This document shows positions 44,644 to 55,640 of a stretch of 64,000 bases of DNA, piece by piece (positions within the stretch are counted from its first letter, which is position 1; every line of letters begins with the position of its first letter). The notes below the pieces were generated by a model, which was not told the DNA's origin, made no database searches, and worked only from the letters and a program-made list of their open reading frames with translations. The DNA comes from Symsagittifera roscoffensis. Taxonomy: Eukaryota > Xenacoelomorpha > Acoela > Convolutidae. A program made the translations under genes and the position numbers. The DNA lies in contig NC_087071.1 in assembly GCF_963678635.1 (NCBI RefSeq), positions 10,089,842 through 10,153,841 of the forward strand, in the 5' to 3' direction.

Positions 44644-45741
44644 CTAGATAATTTACATAAAAATTGTTTGGTTAGTTTTCTCTTCAGTTTTGATTTTTGA
44701 TTTTTTTTATCGCAAAAGCTTTTAATTTTTAGTTCAGTGATTTTAAAAGAGTTACTCACACTTAGTACCTCTTAACAAAAATAAGGAGTGTTTCACAAAG
44801 CTTGGGCTCTAGCTCGTTGGGTTAGGCCGGCTATTAAGCATGCTCAGGACGTCCTCTACTGGTGGGTTAGGCCAGGAGTGAGGGTATGATTGCTTGCTGG
44901 TTTTTTATGGGGTCCTGTTTTGTGTTATCCTTTTATATTATGTTTGTTACTAGTTTTTTCCTCTTGATGTTTTGGTTGTGTCATTTTCTCAAAAATCAAA
45001 TTGTTTGGTTTGGGTTTGTCTTTCGACTTATTGGTGTTTTATGGTCGTTTTAAGACTTTTTATCAATAGTCTTCAAAAAAATAAATTATCGGTTCTTTTA
45101 GCTGGTTGAATCTGGTTTGGGTACTGTGGGTTTTCTTTTCTTAGTCATGCTGTTAGTTTGTGGTTTATGGTGTTTAGTAAGCTGCGTTGTTTAGTTGGGA
45201 TTATCATATAGTTCCTTTTCAACCGGGTTGAAAGAAAGTTTGAAATTGTTATTATTAGTTTGAGTTGTTATAAGTGAAAGTTAAAACTTGAAAAAATTAT
45301 TTTAAACAATTCGTCGTGGACGAGCTGTGCGAGTGTGGAGGGAATTTGTGTGCGATCGATTCTTAAAAAGGTTAGTACTGCTGACATTTGTTTAAATTTA
45401 CTGCTGAAAATTTTAAGTTTACTGCTTTGTGGGGATTGAAATTGTTAAATTTTTTTCAGTGTCTTTAGATTTACTGCATTAGAGAAAAGAATTTATAGAT
45501 GATTTTACTGCTGTAGAGAAGAAATTTTACTGCGTCTTTTATTGCTGTTTTTTAATAAAAGTTTATAATCTATAAAAAAAATTGCAATACAAAGTTTATA
45601 ATTTATAAAAGAGTTTTCAGTTTTTTATTTCTGTTTTCTGTTTAAAGATGATGGTGATCTTAAGACAAAAAAAAACATTTAATAAAAAATGATTAGCTTG
45701 TTTTAAATTTATTAGTTATAAGTTATTTAATTCATTTTTAC
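44644..45741. other. Interval between two unidentified ORFs
   Basis: T- and G-rich with short repeats. GTTGGGTTAGGCC and GTGGGTTAGGCCA recur at about 44817 and 44863. No gene recognised. Confidence 0.35.
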
Positions 45742-46059
45742 CTATGCATCGGGGAAGATGCCATGAGGGAAGATATCGTGTATTGAATCTGATGTGGTTA
45801 GTAATTTTGCTAATATGTGGATGATATTTTTAGTTTCGAGCAGTGGCCAAAGCAATTGAGGTGCTTTTATGGTGTTTAGTTCTTCGGTGCCAACGGAAAA
45901 CTCGTGATTGGTGTGTTGAATGAGGTTAAAAAGCTTGTGCCTATGATTAGTATTGTGAATGATTTCTAATATTGGGATTTCTATAGGTGGGATATATTCA
46001 TGGGCGACAATGAGGGGTCGGGATTTGTAACAGTGGCCTACTACGGTCACATATGAGGC
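45742..46059 (-). CDS. Unidentified ORF fragment
   Basis: An open frame of about 105 codons on the minus strand, with ordinary amino-acid composition (aromatic and His residues spread, contains AHEYIPPIEIPILEI). A stop bounds it upstream at 46060-46062 and there is no obvious Met context. It could be an exon of the same transcript as 44203-44643, since both are on the minus strand and 1.1 kb apart, but no splice pair was demonstrated. Confidence 0.3.
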   Translation of the reverse strand, partial: ASYVTVVGHCYKSRPLIVAHEYIPPIEIPILEIIHNTNHRHKLFNLIQHTNHEFSVGTEELNTIKAPQLLWPLLETKNIIHILAKLLTTSDSIHDIFPHGIFPDA

Positions 46060-47318
46060 TTAAGAAAAATAGGCCCTATAACCATTGGCTCAAGATTCAG
46101 GGACACTATCTCTTGTTGTTTCTGCCTCAAAACGGTCGGAGCCAATTTGGTTCACTTGCGACATAAGACTGGAACCCGTTACAGCTTAAAGGCCACTACC
46201 AAATTACCCCCCACTCTAGAAAATAAGAACGTCGCCATACTTAGGTCTCAAAATACCCAAAATACACGAACGCCGTTAAAAACAGGGTCGGAACAATCCG
46301 TACAGTTACTTTTTATTAGAGAGTGGAAATTTGATCCATTTCAGATGGATCAACCTAAAACTCGCCTTATCTCAACATAACAATCATAAAACACACTCAA
46401 GAAAATTAAATTGAGTACTCACATACCAGCACACTCGAGAATTAGAGGTAATTTAACTAGTAAGTAACTCTAGAATTGATGGGTCATTAAGTTTAACTCG
46501 AGAAGTTTGTAACAAATCAGTTTTAGCTCAAGAAACGAGTTTTGGGTCTGGACCATTGGGAGACTTCGGTTGTCCAGCTTTCCACCGAAGGTTCTTTCTG
46601 ATCCACTTGAATTCACTCTCTCTTCACTGGTGATTACTTTCTGTCTTCTGTCAAGAATAAGACAGCTCTACTCTCGTGCTTATTTTGATGACGGAAATTG
46701 CGAATAGCAATTTCCCGCTGTTTTAATTTGCCACTTTCCCGCAAATGTAATTCGATCGTTCTGATTTTATTTCTGATATTTTCAGAATATGCAATTCGAA
46801 TTTTTGAAAAATTCAATTTGACCCCAAAATCATGTTTTTCTCCACACTGCTCAAGGTCAAACTTACAAATTTGACCGACTGGCACATACTCCCCGGACTC
46901 AAGATCGCGTGCTGCCGTCTGTCAGTGAATCCCCAGAATTTCGAGTGTTGCTCAAGGTACAGTGCCAGTGGTCATTTACAGAACTTTGCAGCAGACTTAA
47001 GTTTGTCTACACCCCAAAATTCACAACCATATAAAGTTTTCACACTATCGCCAAACAGCAATCAAAATCTAAAGACACCTGCACCTTTGAGTTTTCGGCT
47101 TTGCAAGCTTCTAATTTTAAAATTCATTTTGTCCCATTCAATCAGGAAATTGTCATGCAGCATTTTGATTTATATAATAGATATAGCATATTAATAACAA
47201 TACCTCATTCGTTAAAATTTCTTTTTCGTGAACCCAGATTTCATCCGAGTTCACCCTCGAGCCCCTTTCCTTCCCTCTCAAGACTCAAGACTCTAGAAAT
47301 CCCCATTGAGCCACCTGC
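46060..47318. other. Interval downstream of the right giant element
   Basis: No gene supported. A 15-base match to the giant element tail (CACATACTCCCCGGA at 46883-46897) hints at an old, related LTR fragment. Confidence 0.35.
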
Positions 47319-47660
47319 TCATCTCGCGTTTTTCGCCTTCGAAGTACTGAGCCCAGACGCATCTGACACCGCAATCTGTTTCAACAGTGCCTCTTCATCA
47401 TCGGAGCTAATTACGATCTCCTCCCAAGCCTTAAGCGCTTCATAAGACCGCATCCATTCCCTCTGCTCCTGCAACCTCTGTAACATTCTCCCGGAAGATA
47501 CATATCAACGGAAAATAAAGCTAGGTCCTAAAACGACTGGCCAACGTCTAAACAGAGCTTTACATGCTTTAACCGTCTCTAACAAAGCCAGTTCTTTTGG
47601 TGGTCTTTCTAACATCGGGTCGACAAAAACGTTACTGTTCTCCGGCTTCGACCAGAACGC
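47319..47660 (-). pseudogene. Gag-like or other retroelement coding fossil of unknown family
   Basis: Two in-frame open pieces on the minus strand separated by one TGA (47505-47507). The first (47660-47508, 51 codons) contains PPKELALLETVKACKALF. The second (ATG at 47486, ending TGA 47319-47321, 55 codons) contains MLQRLQEQREWMRSYEALKA and an acidic ISSDDEEALL stretch. The amphipathic, charged character resembles an N-terminal gag or linker region. It has the same orientation as the right giant copy and lies 350 bp downstream of its end, so it may belong to a second element copy in tandem. No homologue was identified. Confidence 0.4.
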
Positions 47661-48009
47661 TCAATTTAACTAGATTACATGCAGAAATAGTGAGCTCATG
47701 GCTGGGTCTCAGTGTCCCCAGACCACAAGGTCACTCCTAAAAACAGGGCTACTACTACTTATTGAATTATTATTGTTTTTGTTCAGTAGATAAAAATCAC
47801 CATCTCCATCGAAGATGGATCAACCCTTTCCCCCAACTCCTAGCTTCTCATCCTTATCAAAATGAATTCAGATGTTAATTAAATTCAACTCAGGGCATGG
47901 CAGGGAAGCTAAAAGTTTATATAAGATGATAAAAGTTCCAGTCCCGAGACCCCTCCGGATTCTCGAATCCAGGGAAATAAGAGTCTTATCTTCCTTCCGG
48001 AAGGCTGTC
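47661..48009. other. Flank of the right giant element
   Basis: No gene. It contains TTATATAA-type sequence (about 47918-47925) and a 12-bp perfect palindrome CCTTCCGGAAGG at 47993-48004, just outside the point where similarity to the left copy ends. The LTR of the right copy may extend into this stretch. Confidence 0.4.
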
Positions 48010-48021
48010 TTCCACCCTTCA

Positions 48022-48070
48022 CCGTTGTTCGCAACGGCCTTGCAACTATTGTAGCGACACAATAGTTGCA
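48022..48070. repeat. Terminal double hairpin, right copy
   Basis: Hairpin 1 (48041-48070) is a perfect 12-bp stem, TGCAACTATTGT with ACAATAGTTGCA, around AGCGAC. Hairpin 2 (48022-48037) is a 6-bp stem, CCGTTG with CAACGG, around TTCG (CGAA on the element strand). The left copy has the same pair at 13327-13371. Confidence 0.8.
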
Positions 48071-48673
48071 ACTCGGAGCGGTCTCTGCTACTTCTGCAAT
48101 TCGCTGTTGTTTTTCAATCACAATCTTCGTTGTTATCGCTATCGCCACTAATGTTGTTGTGTTGCTTTTCGGTTTTTCTGCCAAAATGGCCGTTTTTGAC
48201 GTTTCTGAGAATTGTTACGTCATCACTTCGAAAATTTAAAATTTAGGAATTTCCGAATCCTTTAGCCTTCACGATTTGTCCAATCGTTCGAATAACGTTC
48301 TTATTCCCTCCAATTTGCCAATTCGGAAGGTTCGCTGCTAAAAACTCGAGATTTCAGATTCTGCATTTTGGCACATTCTGGTCGAATGTCACATACTCCC
48401 CGGACAGTCCGGTCAATGTTCTCATTGAATCTCGCAATGTTCGTAAAATTGGTACAGTGTCATCGAACAGAATTTACAAAATGCACGAAATTACTTTTAT
48501 CCGCGTCACATCGACTCACTGCAGAATATAAATGGCATCATACTACATCACTATAACCTTCAAATTTTTTCATTAATCTGCACCTTGAGGATATGACCTA
48601 AGATAAAAACATCTTTTCTGACTTCCAATGTCAATGTCCTGATTAAAAACTTTTTCTCCTAGATTTATAAGAT

Positions 48674-48704
48674 GTTGGTTTGCAGAACAGTCCTGCCAAC
48701 CAAC
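48674..48704. repeat. Conserved tail hairpin, right copy
   Basis: Arms GTTGGTTTGCAGAAC and GTCCTGCCAACCAAC around one A, with a wobble-compatible change relative to 12712-12744. Confidence 0.65.
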
Positions 48705-49223
48705 AAGCTAAAATTATCTTACTATGCTCCTTCCCTTCGGAAATCTTGCTTGTTATTGTCCTGAATATCAAAACTAAGAAATTCTGAGGTTAGAAAGCAC
48801 AATGAAACAATCTCCCTCTTCAAGAGATTATCCAAGTCTTTCATGTCACCACAAAGTGATCAGTCGTCCTAATTGATTAAAAACAATCATGCAGGCTGGA
48901 ATATTTAAACATACTTTTCACTCAAGCCTTTCTAAACAAATTATAAGTGTCTCTAAAGCCACTTAACTAAAAATCAAAATGCAAATTTATAAAGACAACA
49001 AATTCTTTAATGTTCAAAACTCAACTAAATGTTTCAGTTTTCAATTACAACTTGGTTGCTTGGTTTCTCACTTGAGTTTTTTCACACACATAAAACAATT
49101 CTGAGTTTTAACTTCTTCTATTTCGTCATTTCTTTGTTTTTTATCTTTTCGTCGTTTAGAAGTTCTAAAACTTGTAAGTTCTTCTAATTTTTCTTCTTTT
49201 TGCCTTGTTCTTTCGACCATTCG

Positions 49224-52200
49224 TCAATGTTCCATCTCTTCCTCCTGTGATACTGACTCTGCACTTTCAGTCTCTGTGTCTTGCAACACATCGTTGGCTA
49301 TTCTGACGCTGTTGGAAGCAGTCCTCCAACACTTCTGCTCTTCTACCCTCTGTTTGCAACAAGGTAGGGGATCCACGTTAGATTCTCTGTTCCTGCAGAA
49401 GCTGTTGTGGAGACACAACGTCACATTTCTCTCCAAATCTTCCTTCAACATCTCCGCCTTCTCCTTTCCACTACGTTCACTTGTCCTGGAAATTCTTTTC
49501 ACAGCGGTGGTCACTGCATTCCGATGAGTCACGAAAGCTCGCTTGAAGGCTCCCGCTCCAATGTCCAGCTGATATTCACATTACACTCTGCCGTGCTTCG
49601 ACATATGCTTCTTAGCATATTCGTACAACCATGCAGTCATGTTAGCTCTGAACCATGGCATCAATCGTCTTCTTGCCCATATCTTCTTCACTTCCATCGG
49701 AATGTTTAGAATCTTGCACATTGTCTCAAAAAGATCTAAATCTTTCATACATTCCAACTTCTGCAACTGTTCTCTGGTTGGCGCTTCCTGTCTATTGTTC
49801 TCTCTTACATGAGCTTCCAGCCATCGTATCGCCATCATAACTCCCACTATCACTATTGTTATGGGCTGTGATGAGTCTGGTAAACCCATGGAGAGCAGCT
49901 CTCCAGAGTCCCAGATCAACACCAGATTACTACGCCCGGGATACCACCAAGTCTGCAGCAAGCAGTGGCAGGGAAACTCGTCATGTGTCAACATGATGCT
50001 CCTCCAATTACGTTTTCCCGAAGCTTCCAGTAATGGTTCCACTTCCATCATCACTCGGTGAACTTCATCATTCTCGTCTACTGTATTGTAATCTGTAACG
50101 GTTGATCCTCTCTGTTTCTGTCTCTCAAAGTCACTGAAGTTCCCACTCACGTATCCCTTGAACTTCCTTCCCAGTAATGATTCCAACTCCTCCTTTGTTC
50201 TCTCTGGAACTGCTGAGAACATCTTACATAGCAACTCATAAGATTTTTCGGACATTATGTTCAGTCTCACACACTTTGACACTGAGAAGGCTTGATCCAC
50301 GATCGTTCTCGTACTATTCACAACCACAGTTACGAAGTGCACCGGGTATCTGCTCTTGCACATTGAAGCCAATGTCGAGCCCACCAAATACCGTTCTCCT
50401 GATGGTCTACAATAAGTCTCACCGTGTCTGATGTTCATTTCCTCCTCGATCGCTTCCCTCCATTTTCCTATGTGTTTCTGCTCGGTTTGCAAAACTCCTG
50501 GAAATACTTCCACACTGATGGCAGTGACCATCTCATGTCTCTGTTCTAGATTCAATAGTGACTCTAAAGAACCAAACATGCTGTAGAATCCTAGTGCAGT
50601 CAATAGATTCACCTCGGTTCCTCCATGGCAATCCGCGATCAGTTCCGTTTCCGTCCTTGTCTTCATCACGACATTCCCAAACAATATCGTCAATTGCTTG
50701 TGTGGTCTCTCTAGTGTTCTCACACAATCCAGACCTTCACAAACGTGACCTTCTTATCCACAGACTTCCGCCAGACAGCTACCAGGTTTAACCCAGTCTT
50801 CTGGTCCCCAGCCAGGCAACTCCACTTTATCTTCCCCGTTGCTCCTAGAGGCCGTTATTATTATATATGATTTTAAGGTCACGCAAGTTACTGTCTGCAT
50901 TCAGATCCCTCTGCACGTCTTGTGTCGCCCGTAATATCGAGTCAGCGTTGGGACTAGGTCACCTTGATGGCCTCATCAATTCCCACACTACCATCAAACT
51001 CGTTCTCAGTAATTCAGCTGAGAATCCCAACTCAAATTCCACTCTTTTATCGGATTTTGGTACGGAAGGTGCAGTCACCTCTTCTTCCAAGATCAGTCCC
51101 AATTTAATCTGAGGATTGGTAGCGCTCTTAATCGTCACAATTCTCGACGTCCAGAATCTTAGCAACACTGCCTGCTCGTAATCGAAGAAGCACTCGCGTA
51201 TATCTTCACTCAGGAACGGGTTGTACGCTATCCCTATGACTCCGGATACGTAGCTGTACGACTTCTTCTTGATTAGTCCACAGTATTCACTGGACTTCGG
51301 TAGTGCCCCCATAGATTCTTTGGTGAGTCTCAGCTCCTTGTTTGAAATTCTCCTGATTTCTTCTATCTTTCTCATGGGCTCTAACTCCTCGGGTTCTTTC
51401 ATATTCACCCTCATCGGTTTACTTTGATGCATATCCAGCAGTGATAGCAAGAGTAAGGATTTTGCTCGCTCATCGCCCTCCCTCAGCATCTTGACACAGG
51501 TGTTCAATGCTGGTACTGAAATCTGTTCTATCATGAATCGAATGAAACAGAGAGCGTCTCTCCGCTTCGCACACGCTACTGCTGCTCCTCTTGGATCATC
51601 AGATCCCTCAGGTTCGTCATAAGGAAAACCTTCTATTCATTTGACCTCTTCCTTTCTTCTGAATCGTACTCTTCGCGAGTCAGTCCCATAATGCACCAGG
51701 CAAACCTCAGTTGTAATTCGGTTCTCACATAAGGTACTGCCATGAGAGCGTGTATCCACGGCGCAGTCCTCATCTCTTCTTCGAAGTACCGTAACACCAC
51801 TGCTTTCCATGGAAGGCTCACCAATTGCTCCATCGTTTCTGCCTGTATCTCCGACGACGCTAGATTCCCGTACGCCTTCTGCTTGAGGGTGGTGCCTTGC
51901 AACATTGTCTCTAGATAACCTTCCATGGCACTCTTGTCTTCCAGGGCCATCACATACCCTCTAGCCGAGTTTCGGTACTCCAACATTTCCATGTATCCAC
52001 CGGCGGGTTCATCTATCGACACAGCCTCCGATACTGTCAGTCGGTTATACTCCACTGGTACTAGATGTCCTGCGACACTTCCTTTTCCGTGATTCATAGG
52101 AGATGGCTTGAAGTCTTTCATTGTGCTCTCTCCACATTGGCTAAGTATCTCCATTTCTAAGGTTGCTCCAGTCAGAGTGCGGTCACTCCTTTTGGATTTG

Positions 52201-52697
52201 TAGCCTGTTGACTTTATCCCCGCCATGAGAATGGGTGGCACCATCGCTGTATCAGTCAACATCTTATCAGAGCCAGACAATTGATAATCGCCTTGTCCCA
52301 AATCCATGACCTCTTCGACTCGTTTTCTCTTCGCTGAATTGACAGCTTTCACCGATATCTCCGAATCCACTTTCGTCTTTCCTACTCTTCTCGGCATCAC
52401 TCTGCTGCCTAACTTCATTTTCATCTCGTTGATCTTATCAATCACCATTTTCGATCGCATCGTCCCTTTCCTGGTTCTTGACAGATACACCACCTATCCT
52501 TTATCGTCCTGCGGCGTCATCTTGATGGGAGAGTTCGCCTCACTTTCATCAGTGGCTGAGTCAATCAATAACTCACTCAATCTCCCTTCACACTCATCAA
52601 GTTTGTCAAGGACCTCCCGCATCAATGGTCGGTTGAGACCTATTTTCAAAATGAACTGGGTCCCGTAGCTCTGCACTACTGTCCAGACTTCTTCCAT
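49224..52697 (-). pseudogene. ORF B, large protein of unknown function (right copy)
   Basis: The start is the ATG at 52697-52695, in frame with and 21 bases after the TGA ending polyprotein A, an arrangement also seen in the left copy. Long open pieces: 51633-52493 (286 codons), 50959-51534 (191), 49581-50723 (380), and a C-terminal 102 codons (49224-49532) that follow the TAA at 49581-49583 in frame. Stops at 52491-52493, 51633-51635 and 50959-50961 break it. Intact length would be near 1150 residues. A hydrophobic stretch (PITIVIVGVMMAI, about 49855-49895) could be buried or membrane-associated. The C-terminal part contains an LCLHNSFC/PLPCCKQR Cys cluster. I recognise no domain; being conserved in order between two diverged copies argues it was a true protein. 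Confidence 0.65.
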
Positions 52698-52718
52698 GAA
52701 CGCCACTCTGTTCAATCT

Positions 52719-54231
52719 TCATCTCGTCCTATTTTCATGGTCTCGGTGATGTACTTCCCACTCTTCTTTGGGCAACGTTCCCAAGAAAGGTACTTTGGCT
52801 GAACCCTCTATCCTTCTTCTTCTTGGTGATTCCATAAGGATTCTTCGTTCGTTATTTCTTGAATTGCCAGGAGAGCTGCTCTCCGGCAAATTCTGTTTCA
52901 TTTCTGTAAAGGCTGACGGAGGCTCCAGTGTCGATATGCCTTCATCTGCTGGCTCAGTCACCTCCAGCGTATCCGCGTTTTTCTCAAAATCACTGAGGAA
53001 ATTGAAATCCAGGCTGGATACTCCCCCTGTCGATGCTCTGTCATCTTCCCCACCAGCTTGATATGTATCTTGTTGCATGGGTTCTTCGGTTTGACGGCTT
53101 CCTCCCTATCCATCATCTCCTCCTGACTTATCCCTCTTCGAGCGTGAGGGTCCTTGCTTTTCAATGTCGACTCCTTCCGGAAACTTCGGTATGATCAATG
53201 TACCGGCCGATCTATCTTCCTCTTCTCCATGGACCACTCTGATTTCCTCACAACCGAAGGGTGCTAGGAAGGTTCTCGTCTGCAGCGTTCCTACTACCGT
53301 CAACTCCGGTTTCACACTAGTCAGGATCAAGTAGGGCTCAGGCAGCTCGGTCCTGCCTCTCATCTTCATAGGCGCTAGGCCTAATCCCAACCACACCTTG
53401 TCAAATCCTCCAGGCTTGGGAGTGGCAGCGTTGCTTATTCGCCTCCTCGTCGCTTGATCCATGTAGGCAAATTGCGTATACTGTATCTATCGTTGCCACA
53501 AATTGCTCTATTCTCCTCTCATTGGTTTCAGATGCTCTTAACCTAGGAGCTTGTACCACGGAGACTGCTCCGAGCAACGTTCTTCTTATTAGAGGGAATT
53601 CAGTGATTGCCTCCGGCAGCTTCTCGTAATCACCCCAGTCTTTCGTCGCTTCTCTCACCTTATGATAGGCTGCAGTGAGACGAGGAACCCTGGTCATTTC
53701 ACCATTCGTTTTGTCATAGGGTCTCAGATTCCAGAGCTTCGGAAACACTTCGACGTGCCCTCTCTCTACTTCCCCCATACGATCACAGAAGTGGTCGTCA
53801 AAGTTGCTGACCGTCATTTCTGGCTCTGCTATCTTCGCAAACAACAGATATTCGCTCATGAGCTCCCGCAACACATGCTGCTCACACCAGTTTAGTGCAC
53901 TACAGTCCACTGCTGATATGAGGTTCAGGTGCAGCACCGACCCCCTGTACGTCTCCACCTTAACGTCAGGGAACGCAAACGTGACTGGTGGTCCATAGAT
54001 CACTGTCACAAACTCTGTGGCTCCTCTGATCAATGCTAAGGGATCGGTCCTCATAGCCAAGCTCAGATCAGTTAATAAGGGCATGCCCCCAACATGTCGT
54101 CTAACATCTTCCTCTCTTTCGATTGTCTGATCCTCTCCTGTCCCAAAGCGATTTTGTTGCAAGAGATATTGGATAAGAGTGTGTCTCAAGTTCCACGAGT
54201 CCGTGGATTTCTTCATATCCAAACTCCTCAC
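52719..54231 (-). pseudogene. Polyprotein A, C-terminal unknown region (right copy)
   Basis: Pieces at 53401-54231, 53106-53462 and 52719-53078 match the left copy's 5977-9020. The 277-codon first piece has VRRHVGGMPLLTDLS, VTFAFPDVKVETYR and later LIRRTLLGAVSVVQAPRLR. The end is acidic (SSLDFNFLSDFEKNADTLE) and closes at TGA 52719-52721, shared with the left copy. Only one copy of the region is present. No family is recognised; it may be a structural or scaffold part of the polyprotein. Confidence 0.6.
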
Positions 54232-55640
54232 TCTCTATCTCTCATCTGCTCTGGACAACGAGTCAATTTCAATAGTCTTCCCAAGTTCCCGTGTGTAATT
54301 GCAATCAGTGTTAGAAGCCCGTCTAACCGCAGGTTCTGAATTCCTTCGGCGAGCAGTATCGCCGGTCCTTTTACAAAACTCTCTGCTCCAAATGTCACGA
54401 ACAAGGCTAGTAGTTCCACTATTGACACTTCCACTACTGCTTGGAGGAATTCCTTTATCAAGTAATGAGAGACTTTCGGGTAGACTTTCGCCAAGAAGGA
54501 CGCGGTCCATCCGGCTCTCAACCCTTCCAGCATGCTGTCCGTCCAGTCAAAGCCTTCCTTTCCCTTCACCTCCCGGGTCCAGAAAGTTTCCAGGGTAATC
54601 TGACACTTTCTGTTTACAAATTCAGCAGTCTTCTCTTCAGCATTTTCCGCCAGGTTCACCTCCTTTAACAAGTAGGCATGGATCGTTGTGATCATCACAA
54701 GGCCATGCTCGAAAGCATCTGCACCCAATGCCGCTACTCGAGGACTTAGTTGTAGCCACTTGTTGGCTTCCGGTTTAGTTCTCAAAACCATTGCCTCCAA
54801 TTGAGCTCTAGTTTCTTGGGAATTTTTCCTTCTGGTATTCTTACCTGTCACTTCCATTGCTCGGAACCATAGGTCGTTGGACATCGCTATTACCACTCGA
54901 TGGTCGTCATCTATTCCTGGTTTCAGTTTGAGCTGTCGACTGAAATTGGACAGTTCCAACCCCAGCACCTCGTCCAACACTAACATGTGCAACGCATGGT
55001 CCTTGAATCCTCTCATCGCGTTCGAGATATCTGACCACACTGCAGATAGTTCAGCCCTGAGTGGCCTCAGGTTCTCCATCTCTATCATGCGATTTGCGGC
55101 CGATATGATCACATCATATTTCCCTTCCGACAGTAAGGTCACGATCGCATACACGAATTTAAGTCCATCCGCGAGATGTGCATACCCCGGAGACAACGCG
55201 AACACTATTCTCGGTGTCACCTTGTTGAACGACCCCTCCTTCGTTGCATCTATCACTTCACCCATCGACTCGAGGATGTCTTTTATCGCTGGCCACACGG
55301 CATCCTCTGCCGTTGCAGGATCTCTGAGTCTGCTCAGAAAACCTCTGCTGTGTAGATGGTAATTGATGCCAGCAAACACGATCGTGATTGGGTTCATATC
55401 CGACTGTCTCTGTACCCCTATAGCCATAGATACCGCTTGCAGTAGGTCCAAATCGACCGCTGTCAACATTATGACGTCCGGCCAAAACAGAGACTTGGAA
55501 GTATACACGAACTCTGAATTCGCTACTATCATGATCTTGGCCTTCCTTATTTCTGCTTTGTCATAGGCGGCGAAGATGGTCTCATCTTTCTTTATTGCTT
55601 TCAATCCGCCGTATATTTGGACATCGCCATCTTGACTCAC
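54232..55640 (-). pseudogene. Polyprotein A, second SGNH-like domain and conserved helical region (right copy)
   Basis: A 470-codon open stretch, the longest in the window. Residues 35-45 (KIMIVANSEF) and 85-98 (ITIVFAGINYHLHS) resemble SGNH blocks I and III, with Asn93 in the G-x-N position and S42 as the possible nucleophile; the left copy reads GINDHL there. Strands RIVFALSPGY and YDVIISAANR follow. No DxxH block V was found, so it may be a non-catalytic SGNH fold. The C-terminal half is a long conserved alpha-helical region (such as GWTASFLAKVYPKVSHYLI) that the left copy has lost. A frameshift at about 54230 leads into the next segment. Upstream linkage to the first SGNH segment is by frame in the left copy. 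Confidence 0.6.

Larger units (their letters stand above)
48010..49223 (-). other. 3' non-coding tail of the right giant element (probable 3' LTR region)
   Basis: Homologous to 12195-13383. It is AT-rich with conserved hairpins at 48674-48704, 48041-48070 and 48022-48037, and a small palindrome CCGGACAGTCCGG at about 48400-48412. Similarity to the left copy stops at 48010. Confidence 0.55.

Noticed and set aside
44800-44880. GTTGGGTTAGGCC direct repeats resembling an A-box of a tRNA
   Set aside because: No B-box, no cloverleaf could be drawn, and the motif repeats imperfectly. Not a tRNA.
46832-47445. Plus-strand ORFs of 114-120 codons
   Set aside because: Composition is Ser/Leu-rich and low in structure, and the minus strand at 47319-47660 gives a more protein-like reading in the overlapping area.
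47941-47985. tRNA-like GGATTCTCGAATCC segment
   Set aside because: The T-loop would be too small and no anticodon or acceptor stem pairs with it.
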